Of a stretch of 64,000 bases of DNA, positions 49,851 through 59,079 are shown one piece after another (the stretch's first letter is position 1; each line of letters starts with the position of its first letter). The position numbers and the translations under genes are program-made. A model generated the notes under the pieces. It was not told the DNA's origin and searched no databases. It worked only from the letters and a program-made list of their open reading frames with translations. This DNA is from Agarilytica rhodophyticola (GTDB lineage Bacteria > Pseudomonadota > Gammaproteobacteria > Pseudomonadales > Cellvibrionaceae): contig NZ_CP020038.1 of assembly GCF_002157225.2 (NCBI RefSeq), positions 4,246,501 to 4,310,500 on the forward strand, written 5' to 3'.

Positions 49851-51617
49851 TTAACCTTGCAATAGCTGTAAGACCTGCTGCGGTTGTGCATTGGCCTGAG
49901 CCAGCATTGCTTGAGATGCTTGCTGTAGCACTTGCGCACGACTTAGCATCGAGGTTTCTGCTGCAAAGTCTGCATCAACAATTCGCGAACGTGCTGCTGA
50001 AGTTCTTTCTGATACGTTGGCGAGGTTGGAAACAGTAAAATCTAAGCGGTTATTAACAGCACCCAAATCAGAGCGTGTTGAATTAATTTGCTCCAGTGCG
50101 ACATCAATGATATCAATCGCGTTTTGCGCTCCTGCGGCCGTATCAATTTTGATACCTGAGACTGAGCCACTACCAGCAGCGGAGTTTTGTTCTTGAAAAC
50201 CCGTGATATTTTGCACATCGGCTGCAGTTGCACCATCACCGTAACGAATCGAGATAGCATCCTCATTGGTTGAACGTAGGCCGATAATAGCGCCCGAACC
50301 ACCTTCAGCTTCAAACGCAACCACCCCTGTTTGAGTGGACAAGATATTAATCGCTTCAATAACATTATCTACCGCTGCCGTTGCCGAAGTAGATGCTTGA
50401 ATAGCGCCTATTTCAATGCCATTAATAATTAAGTCACCGGGATTAAGATTGTTCAGTGTTGTTGCCGTACCAGCGGTTACGGTGGCACTTAATAAATTAC
50501 CATCGTCATCATTGGCGTTGACCCCAAGATTATCCAACTCCCCTGCAGTAATAGCGGTGGTAGCCTCTATTTTTACACCATTATTATCGGTACTGGTGTC
50601 GGTAATGACTAAGCGAAAGTTCTCAGTTTCATCATTACTCGCTGCACCTGTAGCGGCTTGCCCTGTAGAACCATCTTGCACTCGAATACTGGTGCCATCT
50701 GGCGCGCTTAATATAAGACGCCCAATTTCATTGACTTGAGCCCCGATGATAGTATCCGAATTAATTTTTGCCACTAACTCATTCATACTGTTGGTGCCGG
50801 TAATAGTATACGTTTGAGCTTGACCATCACCATCTGTCAAAGTGAGCACTAAATTTGAGGTGCCCGGAATTAATACACCATTTCCAGCCGCATTAGATTC
50901 ATAAGAAATTAATGTTGAAACTTCAGCACCTTTACCGTCCAAATCGGAGTTGATAATTGCAATGGCTTCGTTGATTGTGGTCGCATTGGCAGTAGTAATT
51001 GCACTGATAACCACATCATTAATTTGCAACTCATCACCGCCGGTTAACGCAGTAAGATCAGCTAAACCATTTGCGACTTCATCGCCAACAATATCGCCAG
51101 AACTCGACCCTAGTGAGGCAGAAGCAAAGCCTGGGATCTCAAGGTCAATAGTTTGATTCGACTCAGAACCCACCTGCAAGGTTACATTACCCAAGCTGCC
51201 ATCGAGTAGTGCCTGACCATTAAAAGAGGTGGAATCGGCAATACGATCTATTTCAGCTTTTAGCTGCTGCGCTTCAGCATCTAATGTCGCTCTATCTGTA
51301 TCAGAGTAGATTCCGTTGGCGGATTGAATGGCAAGTTCACGCATACGTTGTAAAATATTCGTTACCTCATCCAACGCACCTTCAGCAGTCTGAATCAGTG
51401 ACACGCCGTCATTTGCGTTTCGAATAGCCTGATCCAAACCACGTATTTGTGACGTTTGTCGATTCGAAATCGCCAAGCCTGCCGCGTCATCTCTGGCGGT
51501 ATTGATTCGTCTACCGGAAGCTAAACGTTCCATAGCCTGAGCCATATCATTGCCGGACTGAACGAGTTGCCGTTGAGCATTGAGCGAAGCAACATTAGTG
51601 TTAATGACTAAAGGCAT
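49851..51617 (-). CDS. Flagellin, second gene (sigma-54 type promoter)
   Basis: Filament subunit of 588 residues, started at the ATG at 51617 (MPLVINTNVASLNAQRQL) with AGGAG seven bases upstream; an upstream in-frame start would add 17 residues foreign to the family. D0/D1 ends are conserved (RLASGRRINTARDDAAGLAISNRQ; SRIVDADFAAETSMLSRAQVLQQASQAMLAQANAQPQQVLQLL). The variable middle domain resembles that of the downstream flagellin but differs throughout, so this is an old duplication. It carries a near-perfect sigma-54 promoter, unlike its neighbour. By analogy with Vibrio flaA, the sigma-54 flagellin may be the essential or first-assembled one. Confidence 0.96.
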   Translation of the reverse strand: MPLVINTNVASLNAQRQLVQSGNDMAQAMERLASGRRINTARDDAAGLAISNRQTSQIRGLDQAIRNANDGVSLIQTAEGALDEVTNILQRMRELAIQSANGIYSDTDRATLDAEAQQLKAEIDRIADSTSFNGQALLDGSLGNVTLQVGSESNQTIDLEIPGFASASLGSSSGDIVGDEVANGLADLTALTGGDELQINDVVISAITTANATTINEAIAIINSDLDGKGAEVSTLISYESNAAGNGVLIPGTSNLVLTLTDGDGQAQTYTITGTNSMNELVAKINSDTIIGAQVNEIGRLILSAPDGTSIRVQDGSTGQAATGAASNDETENFRLVITDTSTDNNGVKIEATTAITAGELDNLGVNANDDDGNLLSATVTAGTATTLNNLNPGDLIINGIEIGAIQASTSATAAVDNVIEAINILSTQTGVVAFEAEGGSGAIIGLRSTNEDAISIRYGDGATAADVQNITGFQEQNSAAGSGSVSGIKIDTAAGAQNAIDIIDVALEQINSTRSDLGAVNNRLDFTVSNLANVSERTSAARSRIVDADFAAETSMLSRAQVLQQASQAMLAQANAQPQQVLQLLQG

Positions 51618-51723
51618 AGCTTTTCTCCTGTAACCTCTTTGAGCCACTGTTATAAATGCTTGAAACATATTGCCTATATAGATAATGCTTAAATCGGCAA
51701 TTAGGTTTCACTACAGGTTATTG

Positions 51724-51740
51724 AGCAACGCCTGTGCCAA
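51724..51740 (-). promoter_or_regulatory. Sigma-54 promoter of the second flagellin
   Basis: TTGGCACAGGCGTTGCT on the minus strand fits TTGGCACG-N4-TTGCT, with perfect -24 (TGGCAC) and -12 (TTGC) boxes and correct spacing. It lies about 110-125 bases upstream of the ATG. Confidence 0.85.
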
Positions 51741-51804
51741 TATTAGAAATGCTTTATTTTTCAAAGAGATATAGAAGAAAAGAGTTTTTACATAAGAGCT
51801 AATG

Positions 51805-51853
51805 AGAAAAAGCGGCAAGGTCTGTCGGGGTACAAGAAAAAACTTGCCGCTTT
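51805..51853 (-). terminator. Terminator after the GH43 gene (bidirectional)
   Basis: Perfect 11-bp arms AAAGCGGCAAG (51809-51819) and CTTGCCGCTTT (51843-51853) enclose a 23-base loop; T-rich tracts flank both sides, so it can stop transcription on both strands. It starts about 20 bases past the GH43 stop. Confidence 0.8.
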
Positions 51854-51873
51854 ATTTTTAAGATTATTATCAG

Positions 51874-53655
51874 TTAGTTTTGTGTTAATTCAATCCAATT
51901 AACATTAAAGCCACCAGCTAACACTCGCAGCCTCAGTGTATGCCTACCTGCAGACAAATTACCTATCTGCTGATTCAGAGTTGTCCAGTTTTGCCATCCT
52001 CCTGTGCTACTTATATTAATGTTTGCACGAGACACACCATCAATTTCAAGTGTGAACTTAGCACTTGAATTAGGTGAAGCAACACGAATATTCGCTTTGT
52101 AATTGCCACCACTAGTAACGTTTATCGGATACTCTAACCATTCGTTAGTGGCCATCCAACCAATGTTATGACCACCGCCAGCATCCGTTGTCACTTGTAT
52201 ATCCACATCGTCATTACGATAACTAGTACCACTATTACCTACGGTATTATCGAAAAAACCAACGTAATCTTCCGCTTGTACTCGACCGGGAATTGATGTG
52301 GCGGAAGCACTAAAACTTAACCAGTTAACATTAAATAAAAAACCATTTGCACCTTTAAATACAGCGAAAATATCTTTTACACCCGAAGTTGTATTAATAA
52401 AGTCTGCACTCAAAGTTTGGTAATTACCCCAATCACCGGTATTGGTAATATTAATGCTTGAAAGTAAGGGGCCAGTAGGAGAATTTATACGCAACTCTAA
52501 CGTTCCTCCCTGACTACCACTGGCGACTCGTGCGGTAAATTTATCAAGATTACCGCTACCAAAATCCACACGATTAAACCTTACCCAGCCACCATTTTTT
52601 ATATAGTCGACCTGAAACCCTCTTGGTTCGTTGCCCTGGACTAAGTGAATTTGCGCATTATTAATACCGTTATGACGATCTACTTGAATAATGTCTCCCG
52701 CTTTAGGTGTGCCTATACCACGAATGGTTGCTACTTTCTTTTGGATGCTACCATCACTGTTAAATGATATTGTGTCGGCACGCATAGAACGAAGGCGGTT
52801 GTTACCACTTAATGACCAAAAGTGATAAAAGATATACCACTGATTTTTATACTGAACAATAGAATGATGGTTGGTGCCGTTGGCTATATTCGGCATTATT
52901 TCACCCCTATAATTATAGGGCCCCATAGGGCTTTGCGCGGTAGCATATTCAATTGCATAGCCATTCGAGCCAACTCGGGGAAAGGTTAAATAATAGATGC
53001 CGTTGCGCTTAAACATAAAGGCCCCCTCTTTGTAACCGGTGGGCAAATCATTAATAAATTGTGTACTACCTTGTGTTTCCTTCATGTTATTTTTTAATTT
53101 AACGACTCTTAAAGTTTCACCACCACCGTGAAACAAGTATGCCTGCCCGTCATCATCAATAAAAACGCCCGGGTCAATCCCACTGACTCCTTGAATGTAG
53201 TTATTTTCCAAGATAAATGGCCCGGTTGGACTATCTGACACCGCAACACCAATACGACGAAAAGCGCTACCATCACTGGGAATACCAGGGAAATAGAAAT
53301 AATATTTACCATCTCGCTCAATAGCATCTGGAGCCCACATACCATAAGAGTTTTTCTCGCCCCAAGGCACATCGTTTTGATCAATGATAACACCATGGTC
53401 TGTCCAATTCACAAGATCATCTGTCGAAAACACATGATAGTCCGGCATACAGAATCCATTCGAACCTTGATTAGCCGTACATGTGTCAACGTCATGAGAT
53501 GGATAAATATAGAGTCTGCCATCAAATACCCTTGCCGTAGGGTCAGCAGTATATAAATGGCTAACCAAAGGATTTTGTGCAAATACTAAAGAAGAAAAAA
53601 ATACAGAAGAAAGAAGAGTAGATAAAGGTCTTATCTTTAGCAATAATTGCTGCAT
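51874..53655 (-). CDS. Secreted GH43 glycoside hydrolase with two CBM6 modules
   Basis: The 593-residue protein has a Sec signal peptide (LLSSVFFSSLVFA, cleavage about 26/27). A GH43 five-blade propeller follows at about 28-315, with catalytic base in LYTADPTARVFDGRLYIYPSHD (Asp38), modulating Asp in GIDPGVF and acid Glu in YKEGAF. Two beta-sandwich CBM6-like modules come last, at about 330-453 and 455-590 (GRVQAEDYVGFFDN ... NEWLEYPINVTSGGNY, LRVLAGGFNVNWIEL). GH43 enzymes remove arabinose or xylose from plant or algal polysaccharides. It is monocistronic, with its own terminator, between flgL and the flagellins, where it has no motility role I know. Confidence 0.93.
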   Translation of the reverse strand: MQQLLLKIRPLSTLLSSVFFSSLVFAQNPLVSHLYTADPTARVFDGRLYIYPSHDVDTCTANQGSNGFCMPDYHVFSTDDLVNWTDHGVIIDQNDVPWGEKNSYGMWAPDAIERDGKYYFYFPGIPSDGSAFRRIGVAVSDSPTGPFILENNYIQGVSGIDPGVFIDDDGQAYLFHGGGETLRVVKLKNNMKETQGSTQFINDLPTGYKEGAFMFKRNGIYYLTFPRVGSNGYAIEYATAQSPMGPYNYRGEIMPNIANGTNHHSIVQYKNQWYIFYHFWSLSGNNRLRSMRADTISFNSDGSIQKKVATIRGIGTPKAGDIIQVDRHNGINNAQIHLVQGNEPRGFQVDYIKNGGWVRFNRVDFGSGNLDKFTARVASGSQGGTLELRINSPTGPLLSSINITNTGDWGNYQTLSADFINTTSGVKDIFAVFKGANGFLFNVNWLSFSASATSIPGRVQAEDYVGFFDNTVGNSGTSYRNDDVDIQVTTDAGGGHNIGWMATNEWLEYPINVTSGGNYKANIRVASPNSSAKFTLEIDGVSRANINISSTGGWQNWTTLNQQIGNLSAGRHTLRLRVLAGGFNVNWIELTQN

Positions 53656-54008
53656 AACAATACCTCATTATTTTTTTTAGTTTTGGAGTTGACTGATACT
53701 ACTACAAAACTATTTTTTTTATCTTATTAAAAGCGACAATACTCAGCTAAAACACTAGACGCTCTATATTTTTTTGTTTTTCAAATTATCTTAATAAAGA
53801 AAGCGATAAGCATTCCATACAAATTTAACATATTTATCGATAAAGTCGAAAATCAAAAAATAAAAAGAAGTATTAAAAATAGGGATATTGTTAAATTGAA
53901 CTAGAACTAGAACTAGAACTAGAACTAGAAGTCATAGTGAGCGAGCCCTATTTTACATAATATAGGATGATTAGTTAAATTTTATTAAAAATTAAATTTG
54001 ACTATATT
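53656..54008. other. Intergenic region between flgL and GH43
   Basis: 353 bases, AT-rich, without a gene. It contains the hexamer tandem repeat at 53898-53930 and a short CCTAT/ATAGG inverted repeat near 53947-53967 after flgL. The GH43 promoter is expected here but I could not assign it. Confidence 0.45.
53898..53930. repeat. Tandem hexanucleotide repeat (GAACTA)5.5
   Basis: The unit GAACTA is repeated five times in full plus GAA, without error. It lies about 240-275 bases upstream of the GH43 start, between it and flgL. Such short perfect repeats may vary in number by slippage and could change promoter spacing. Confidence 0.85.
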
Positions 54009-55268
54009 TTAGAGTTGACTAAATAAGGTTAAGCGAGTAACACGAACAAAAGATGCTTGTGCAGCCTCAAGAATAAGTGTCTGTGAAGAAAGGCGTGCGG
54101 CTGCTTCGGCATAATCAATATCTCGCAAGGATGACAGTAATTCTTGAGATATTAATTTCGAATCTAAATGCAATTGCTCTGTGCTATCAAGTGTATTAAA
54201 CCTTGCTCCAAGTTCGGCAACAGTCTCTAATACACTGGTTTGTGCATTAGAAAGATTATCGATAGTGTTTGCCACAGCGTCAGAAAGCGTCTCACGTCCT
54301 TCATCAGTACCATCATAAATTTTCATTGCTTCACTAAAACGTGCGACTGTTGTCAAAATATCTTGTTTTTGTGTAGATTCGATAAAAAATTGATCGCCTC
54401 GTTCTGTAGGTGTTGCCGATGCAGGATTGCCACTAATCCTAAAGCTCACACCTTGTATTTGAATTTCATTGCCCTGGACATAAGGCTGATTAGCAACAAT
54501 AATTCTATCGGTTGAGCGTTCCCGCGCGGTAAAATTCTTACCCGGAGGCGCTATGGTATTATCTTGGTTAAATGTAATAACGATATCTTCAGGGTAAAAA
54601 TCATCATAGACATCCTGATCAATCACTTGACCTATAGATATTTCCGCCGCAGGCTCCGAACGATTAGAGGAATTGGCCACGGTAAAAATTGTATTACGTG
54701 CACTTTCGATATCAACAAAGATTTCCTTCCCTGAGTCACTGGCTGCAACGGTAGTGTTATTAGCGATTTTAATAAACTGTTGACCTTCATCCCCTAAGTA
54801 ATTAAAACCTGAGTTAGCGCCTCCTACAAACGGAGCCGTAGTGCTTTTATAACCGGCAAAAATATAGTCACCATTTGAATTCTGTGAATTGAGTAAGTTA
54901 GTTAATTCCTCTAAGCGCGAGTCCACTTCATTAGATAAGGCAATATATTCATTTTCAGATAGTGTCGCAGTGTTCGCTGCCTGCACAGCAAGCTCTTGCA
55001 TGCGAACAATAATATTATTAACACCCGTGAGTATGGATTCTTCTAACACCATATTATTTTTGGCTGTATTGATATTTCTTTCAAATTGCGTAACGTCAGC
55101 TAGCTCTTTGTTAATTGCAAGTATCTTGGTCGATGCTACCGGATCATCCGAGGGATTAAGAACACGGCGACCAGTGGATAGCTGTTGCTGTGTTTTAACA
55201 ACCGCCTGGTTGGCTAATCCAATGCTGTCGTTGGCAATATTAAAAATTTGATTCGATGAGATACGCAT
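54009..55268 (-). CDS. flgL: Hook-filament junction protein FlgL (HAP3)
   Basis: FlgL forms the second junction layer between hook and filament. The 419-residue protein has a flagellin-like N-terminus (MRISSNQIFNIANDSIGLANQAVVKTQQQLSTGRRVLNPSDDPVASTKIL) and C-terminus (LISQELLSSLRDIDYAEAAARLSSQTLILEAAQASFVRVTRLTLFSQL). The middle is a Thr/Asn-rich variable domain. It is longer than E. coli FlgL (317), similar to Pseudomonas (439). GGAG precedes the ATG. It is the last gene of the flgE-L run and lies 29 bases after flgK. Confidence 0.96.
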   Translation of the reverse strand: MRISSNQIFNIANDSIGLANQAVVKTQQQLSTGRRVLNPSDDPVASTKILAINKELADVTQFERNINTAKNNMVLEESILTGVNNIIVRMQELAVQAANTATLSENEYIALSNEVDSRLEELTNLLNSQNSNGDYIFAGYKSTTAPFVGGANSGFNYLGDEGQQFIKIANNTTVAASDSGKEIFVDIESARNTIFTVANSSNRSEPAAEISIGQVIDQDVYDDFYPEDIVITFNQDNTIAPPGKNFTARERSTDRIIVANQPYVQGNEIQIQGVSFRISGNPASATPTERGDQFFIESTQKQDILTTVARFSEAMKIYDGTDEGRETLSDAVANTIDNLSNAQTSVLETVAELGARFNTLDSTEQLHLDSKLISQELLSSLRDIDYAEAAARLSSQTLILEAAQASFVRVTRLTLFSQL

Positions 55269-55297
55269 AGTGCAAACTCCTGTTATAAGGGCTCCAC

Positions 55298-58069
55298 TTA
55301 TAACGAGTTGAGTAACTGGTCAAACAATTCGCGTGCAACAGAAATTACTTGGGCATTGGCAGAAAACATTTGTTCATACTTAATTAAGTTAGCCGCTTCC
55401 TCATCGAGATTAACGGCAGAAACAGAATCACGCAAACGCGTTGTTTCCTGTAATACTTGTTCACTTGCATCACGGTTTACCCTTGATGATGCAGTATCAA
55501 TGCCAATAGCTTCAACCAGAGAGCTATATGCATCACTATAACTGGCGGTACCGTTATCAAAGTTTCCTTGATTTTGTAACCCGGCTAACGCTAAAGCATT
55601 GCGATTATCAGAGGCGGCATTACTATTAAAATCTAAGGTAAAAGTGTCACCTGCTTGCGGCGTTCCTTGAATCGATGCTTGAATACCTAAGTAAGTAGAA
55701 GTGGCAAAGCCAGGCAATTGAGTGTCACCAAAAAGCAAACTATTGGGAGGAAAGGTTTCCAGCGATATACCATCAGATAAACGCACATCGAGAGAGCCAC
55801 CAATTGCAATAGCTGAAGTTACACCGGCGCCGTTACCATCCAACGCCACGGTAGGATTACTACCATCACCAACACTTAATGAATCGGGTCCACCAGCATC
55901 GGCTTCTAATGAAATTTGAAAGTCGTCACCTTCAGTGGAATAAATTCGTAGTTCTGATACGCCAGTAGTAGCATCAATACCAGCGACAGCATAAATTCCT
56001 CGCGCACTTAAATTAGCATTATTATTGATTCTATCTTCTAAGTAATCATTAAACTGATCCGCGCTGAGTGTCGGATCCGGTACATCCGGGTCGAGAATAA
56101 ATGTACCTGAACCTGCATCAAATTCATATTCTATTAAATCCTCACCATTTAAATTGATTTGTAATGGCGAAGTTAAACTGAGGTTTTGTACATCAGTAAT
56201 TTCCATATAATTTGATGCTGTGGCCGATACGCCTTCGACATTATTCAAAAGGCTTGCAGTTTCTCTTGCACTGGCATTAATTGAAGTAAAAACATTAAGC
56301 GATGTATCTGGAACTCCCGGCTGTGAGGATGCTTGTGTAATAGTAATAGCTTCTGCAGGGTAACCATTGGTTAATGCTCCGCCGCCTACCACAGGCAGTC
56401 GCCCCAAAGGCAAACCTATCGAGCTGCCATTGGTTTGTACTGCAGTTTCACCTGGATCGCTTGGAAAAAGGTTGTTAGATATTCCTGGTATATAACGTTG
56501 ATTGCGAATAGGAGGATTTAAATCAACGGGATTACCGGGATTACTATTATCTAAAATTTCATACGTATTGGCTGTGGTAAAACGTACCATAAGTGGCGGA
56601 TTCATTTCGCCTGGTGTGGCAAAAAGCGGCAAAGAATTGCCATTAACATCATCTAGGGAAAGCACTTCGCCAAAGTTAATATCACCGTTACCAACATTAC
56701 CAATAGAGGCATCAGTAACTAAAGGACTGCCGAAAGCAATACTACTTGCATCTAATAACTTGGCGCTAAAATCTCGTGATGCTGACCTAGATGGCAATAG
56801 GGTATAAGAGTCACCAACCTGAAAAGAACCACGTTCAAAAACTAATTCGAAGCCATCAAACTCGACTGTTTGCGGTGTTGCACCAGTTAACACATTAGAA
56901 ATAACCTCTTCGCCAGTGCCAAGATTAGTAACGCGAAACAGACCTCCTGCCTCAATTGTAACTTCATAATCGTCTGCAGTAATACGACTGCTATCAGCAA
57001 TATTTAATGAAAGAACACGGTCATTAGGTAGATTGTTGTTAGAGTTACCAATAACCCTATTACGAGCAATGGTCGTTTCATTAACATCGTAGAAAAAATT
57101 ACCACCAAACTCATTGTTTAAGTTGATTCCCTGTTGATGAAGTTCATTAAATGTATCAGCCATCACGATAGCAATGCGCCCTAACTCATTATAGGCTTGA
57201 TCCATAACAGTATTTTGAAAGCGCAACAGGCCACCTAGCTCTCCACCTGAAATAAGATCGGTAATAATAATGTCATTGGCACCATTTTCAAAAGCCACAT
57301 CCAGTCGCTGACTGTTAGATGCACTTGCGACAACATTAATATGCCGAGCCTCAGTACCAATAACAAGGTTTTGACCGCTGTTGAGCACCACATTCACCTG
57401 ACCCGCACCTTGATCATACGTTTGTACAGCAACTAGCTCTGATAATTGTCGTATGGCTTCGTCCCGCTGATCGAGAAGGTCATTCGGCTGCGCATCATCG
57501 ACCCCTTGCGCGTCAGCTATACGAAGATTAAGTTGCACAATATTATCAACTAAAGAATTAATTTGAGATACAGCAGAATTTATAAAGTCATCAACACTAT
57601 CATTAATCACTTCTAAACGGTCGTATATAGTGTTAAAACGATCGGCAAGATTTTCTGACTCACTTAAAATAAGTTGTCGTGCTGGAATTGAAGTTGGATC
57701 GTCAGCGCCATTCTGTAAAGCGGCGAAAAATGTTTCCAAACCTCCAGACAAGCCCGTCGCCGGATCTGAGAGTAAACGGTCTAATTGACTAATATTTTCA
57801 TTGTAAATATCTAAGTCCTTAAATAAACTAGTATCTACACGCATTTGTTCAATAATAAACTGATTAGCCACACGTTCAATTGACGCAACATTAACACCGT
57901 TACCAATAAAACTATTCCCGATAGGCGTTGCGTTGTTAGTTTCAGAATTAACAATTTGCCGGCTGTATCCTTCGACATCTGCACTAGCAATATTATGCCC
58001 GGTAATACTTAAATTACTCTGGGCAACACGTAGACCAGTAACACTTACGCCTAAAAGCTGAGATGTCAT
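55298..58069 (-). CDS. flgK: Hook-filament junction protein FlgK (HAP1), long form
   Basis: FlgK is the first junction layer on the hook. The 923-residue protein is much longer than E. coli FlgK (547). It keeps the N-terminal rod/hook motif (LGVSVTGLRVAQSNLSITGHNIASADVEGYSRQIV) and C-terminus (SLVEAIGIDTASSRVNRDASEQVLQETTRLRDSVSAVNLDEEAANLIKYEQMFSANAQVISVARELFDQLLNSL). The enlarged middle includes a segment (IAIGGSLDVRLSDGISLETFPPNSLLF at about 735-761) that resembles a segment of FlgE in this window. It overlaps flgJ by four bases. Confidence 0.95.
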   Translation of the reverse strand: MTSQLLGVSVTGLRVAQSNLSITGHNIASADVEGYSRQIVNSETNNATPIGNSFIGNGVNVASIERVANQFIIEQMRVDTSLFKDLDIYNENISQLDRLLSDPATGLSGGLETFFAALQNGADDPTSIPARQLILSESENLADRFNTIYDRLEVINDSVDDFINSAVSQINSLVDNIVQLNLRIADAQGVDDAQPNDLLDQRDEAIRQLSELVAVQTYDQGAGQVNVVLNSGQNLVIGTEARHINVVASASNSQRLDVAFENGANDIIITDLISGGELGGLLRFQNTVMDQAYNELGRIAIVMADTFNELHQQGINLNNEFGGNFFYDVNETTIARNRVIGNSNNNLPNDRVLSLNIADSSRITADDYEVTIEAGGLFRVTNLGTGEEVISNVLTGATPQTVEFDGFELVFERGSFQVGDSYTLLPSRSASRDFSAKLLDASSIAFGSPLVTDASIGNVGNGDINFGEVLSLDDVNGNSLPLFATPGEMNPPLMVRFTTANTYEILDNSNPGNPVDLNPPIRNQRYIPGISNNLFPSDPGETAVQTNGSSIGLPLGRLPVVGGGALTNGYPAEAITITQASSQPGVPDTSLNVFTSINASARETASLLNNVEGVSATASNYMEITDVQNLSLTSPLQINLNGEDLIEYEFDAGSGTFILDPDVPDPTLSADQFNDYLEDRINNNANLSARGIYAVAGIDATTGVSELRIYSTEGDDFQISLEADAGGPDSLSVGDGSNPTVALDGNGAGVTSAIAIGGSLDVRLSDGISLETFPPNSLLFGDTQLPGFATSTYLGIQASIQGTPQAGDTFTLDFNSNAASDNRNALALAGLQNQGNFDNGTASYSDAYSSLVEAIGIDTASSRVNRDASEQVLQETTRLRDSVSAVNLDEEAANLIKYEQMFSANAQVISVARELFDQLLNSL

Positions 58070-59079
58070 AAGTCACCTTTTACCTGCTGAGCAAAAAATT
58101 CGCGAGCAAAATCACTTAACACTTGTATTACTTTGCTTCGTACATTTCTTACTTTTTCGACATAATTTGGATCGGTAGCAAAGCCAAAATCTTTCAGAGA
58201 TTGAATATAACTATCCCCGTCTTTAGCATTCAAAGCATCTTGGTAACGTGGATTGTCTCGTATGAAAGTGATGTAATCATCAAAGCTCTGCTGAAAATTT
58301 TCATATTTTCTAAACTGAGCTTGCTCTTTAACTGCAGTGCCACCACTGAATTCCAGCACAGTTTTACCTACAGAGCCCCCAGACCATTGTGAGCCAGTCT
58401 TAATATTAAATAAATTATGGCTAATATCCCCTTCACTATCACTAACGATGTGTTGTCCCCATCCAGTTTCCAGGGCTGATTGGGCAATAAGCGTTTCCGT
58501 ATCGACTCCGAGCTTTTGTGCAGCACTTTTAGCATAATGGTATATGCCTCGAATAAATTCTTCTGGAGAATTGAAACTGCTATTTTTCTTCGCGTCTATT
58601 TTCTCTGTTTGCTCTAGCTCATGCAGTCCCCCATCAGCGTCGCTCTGATAAGGAGGTTGCTCCAATCTTTTATTATGCAATAAATTATTAGCGTCGCTTT
58701 CACCTATACGGCTGTCAGTATCGCCGTAACTTTTACTTAATTGGCGATATAGAACATCGGCGATACCAAGGCCTTTGCCATGGGAAAGTGAAAGTGACAT
58801 TTGCTGATCGAGAAGATCGCGATAAAACTTCGATTCATTACTATTAAAGATATTACCACTCTCGAAAACTTCATTCGCCGAACGCATACTCTTGATCATC
58901 ATCGACATAAATAATGACTCGAATTGTTGCGCTACTTTTTTTAAAGCTTGTTCTTGATTCTCTTCATTTTTAATTTTTTGCAAACCGTGAAAATCTGTAT
59001 AAACTTCCGAGGAAGTCAGAGGAGAAGCTTGCGATTGAAGTAAAGACGTAGGTGATAGTGATAATTCAGGCGATTTCAT
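58066..59079 (-). CDS. flgJ: Rod assembly protein/peptidoglycan hydrolase FlgJ
   Basis: FlgJ caps the growing rod and cuts peptidoglycan for it. The 337-residue protein has the N-terminal rod-cap domain (KVAQQFESLFMSMMIKSMRSANEVFESGNIFNSNESKFYRDLLDQQMSLSLSHGKGLGIADVLYRQL), a linker and a C-terminal glucosaminidase domain (FIRGIYHYAKSAAQKLGVDTETLIAQSALETGWGQHI, with catalytic Glu204; LFNIKTGSQWSGGSV; SFDDYITFIRDNPRYQDAL). It has no signal peptide, as usual for FlgJ, which is exported by the flagellar system. Stop overlaps flgK. Confidence 0.95.
   Translation of the reverse strand: MKSPELSLSPTSLLQSQASPLTSSEVYTDFHGLQKIKNEENQEQALKKVAQQFESLFMSMMIKSMRSANEVFESGNIFNSNESKFYRDLLDQQMSLSLSHGKGLGIADVLYRQLSKSYGDTDSRIGESDANNLLHNKRLEQPPYQSDADGGLHELEQTEKIDAKKNSSFNSPEEFIRGIYHYAKSAAQKLGVDTETLIAQSALETGWGQHIVSDSEGDISHNLFNIKTGSQWSGGSVGKTVLEFSGGTAVKEQAQFRKYENFQQSFDDYITFIRDNPRYQDALNAKDGDSYIQSLKDFGFATDPNYVEKVRNVRSKVIQVLSDFAREFFAQQVKGDL

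Noticed and set aside
51690-51715. A GCCGATTT sequence on the minus strand that looks like a sigma-28 -10 box for the second flagellin
   Set aside because: No TAAA-type -35 box at the required distance; the sigma-54 site at 51724-51740 is a much better match.
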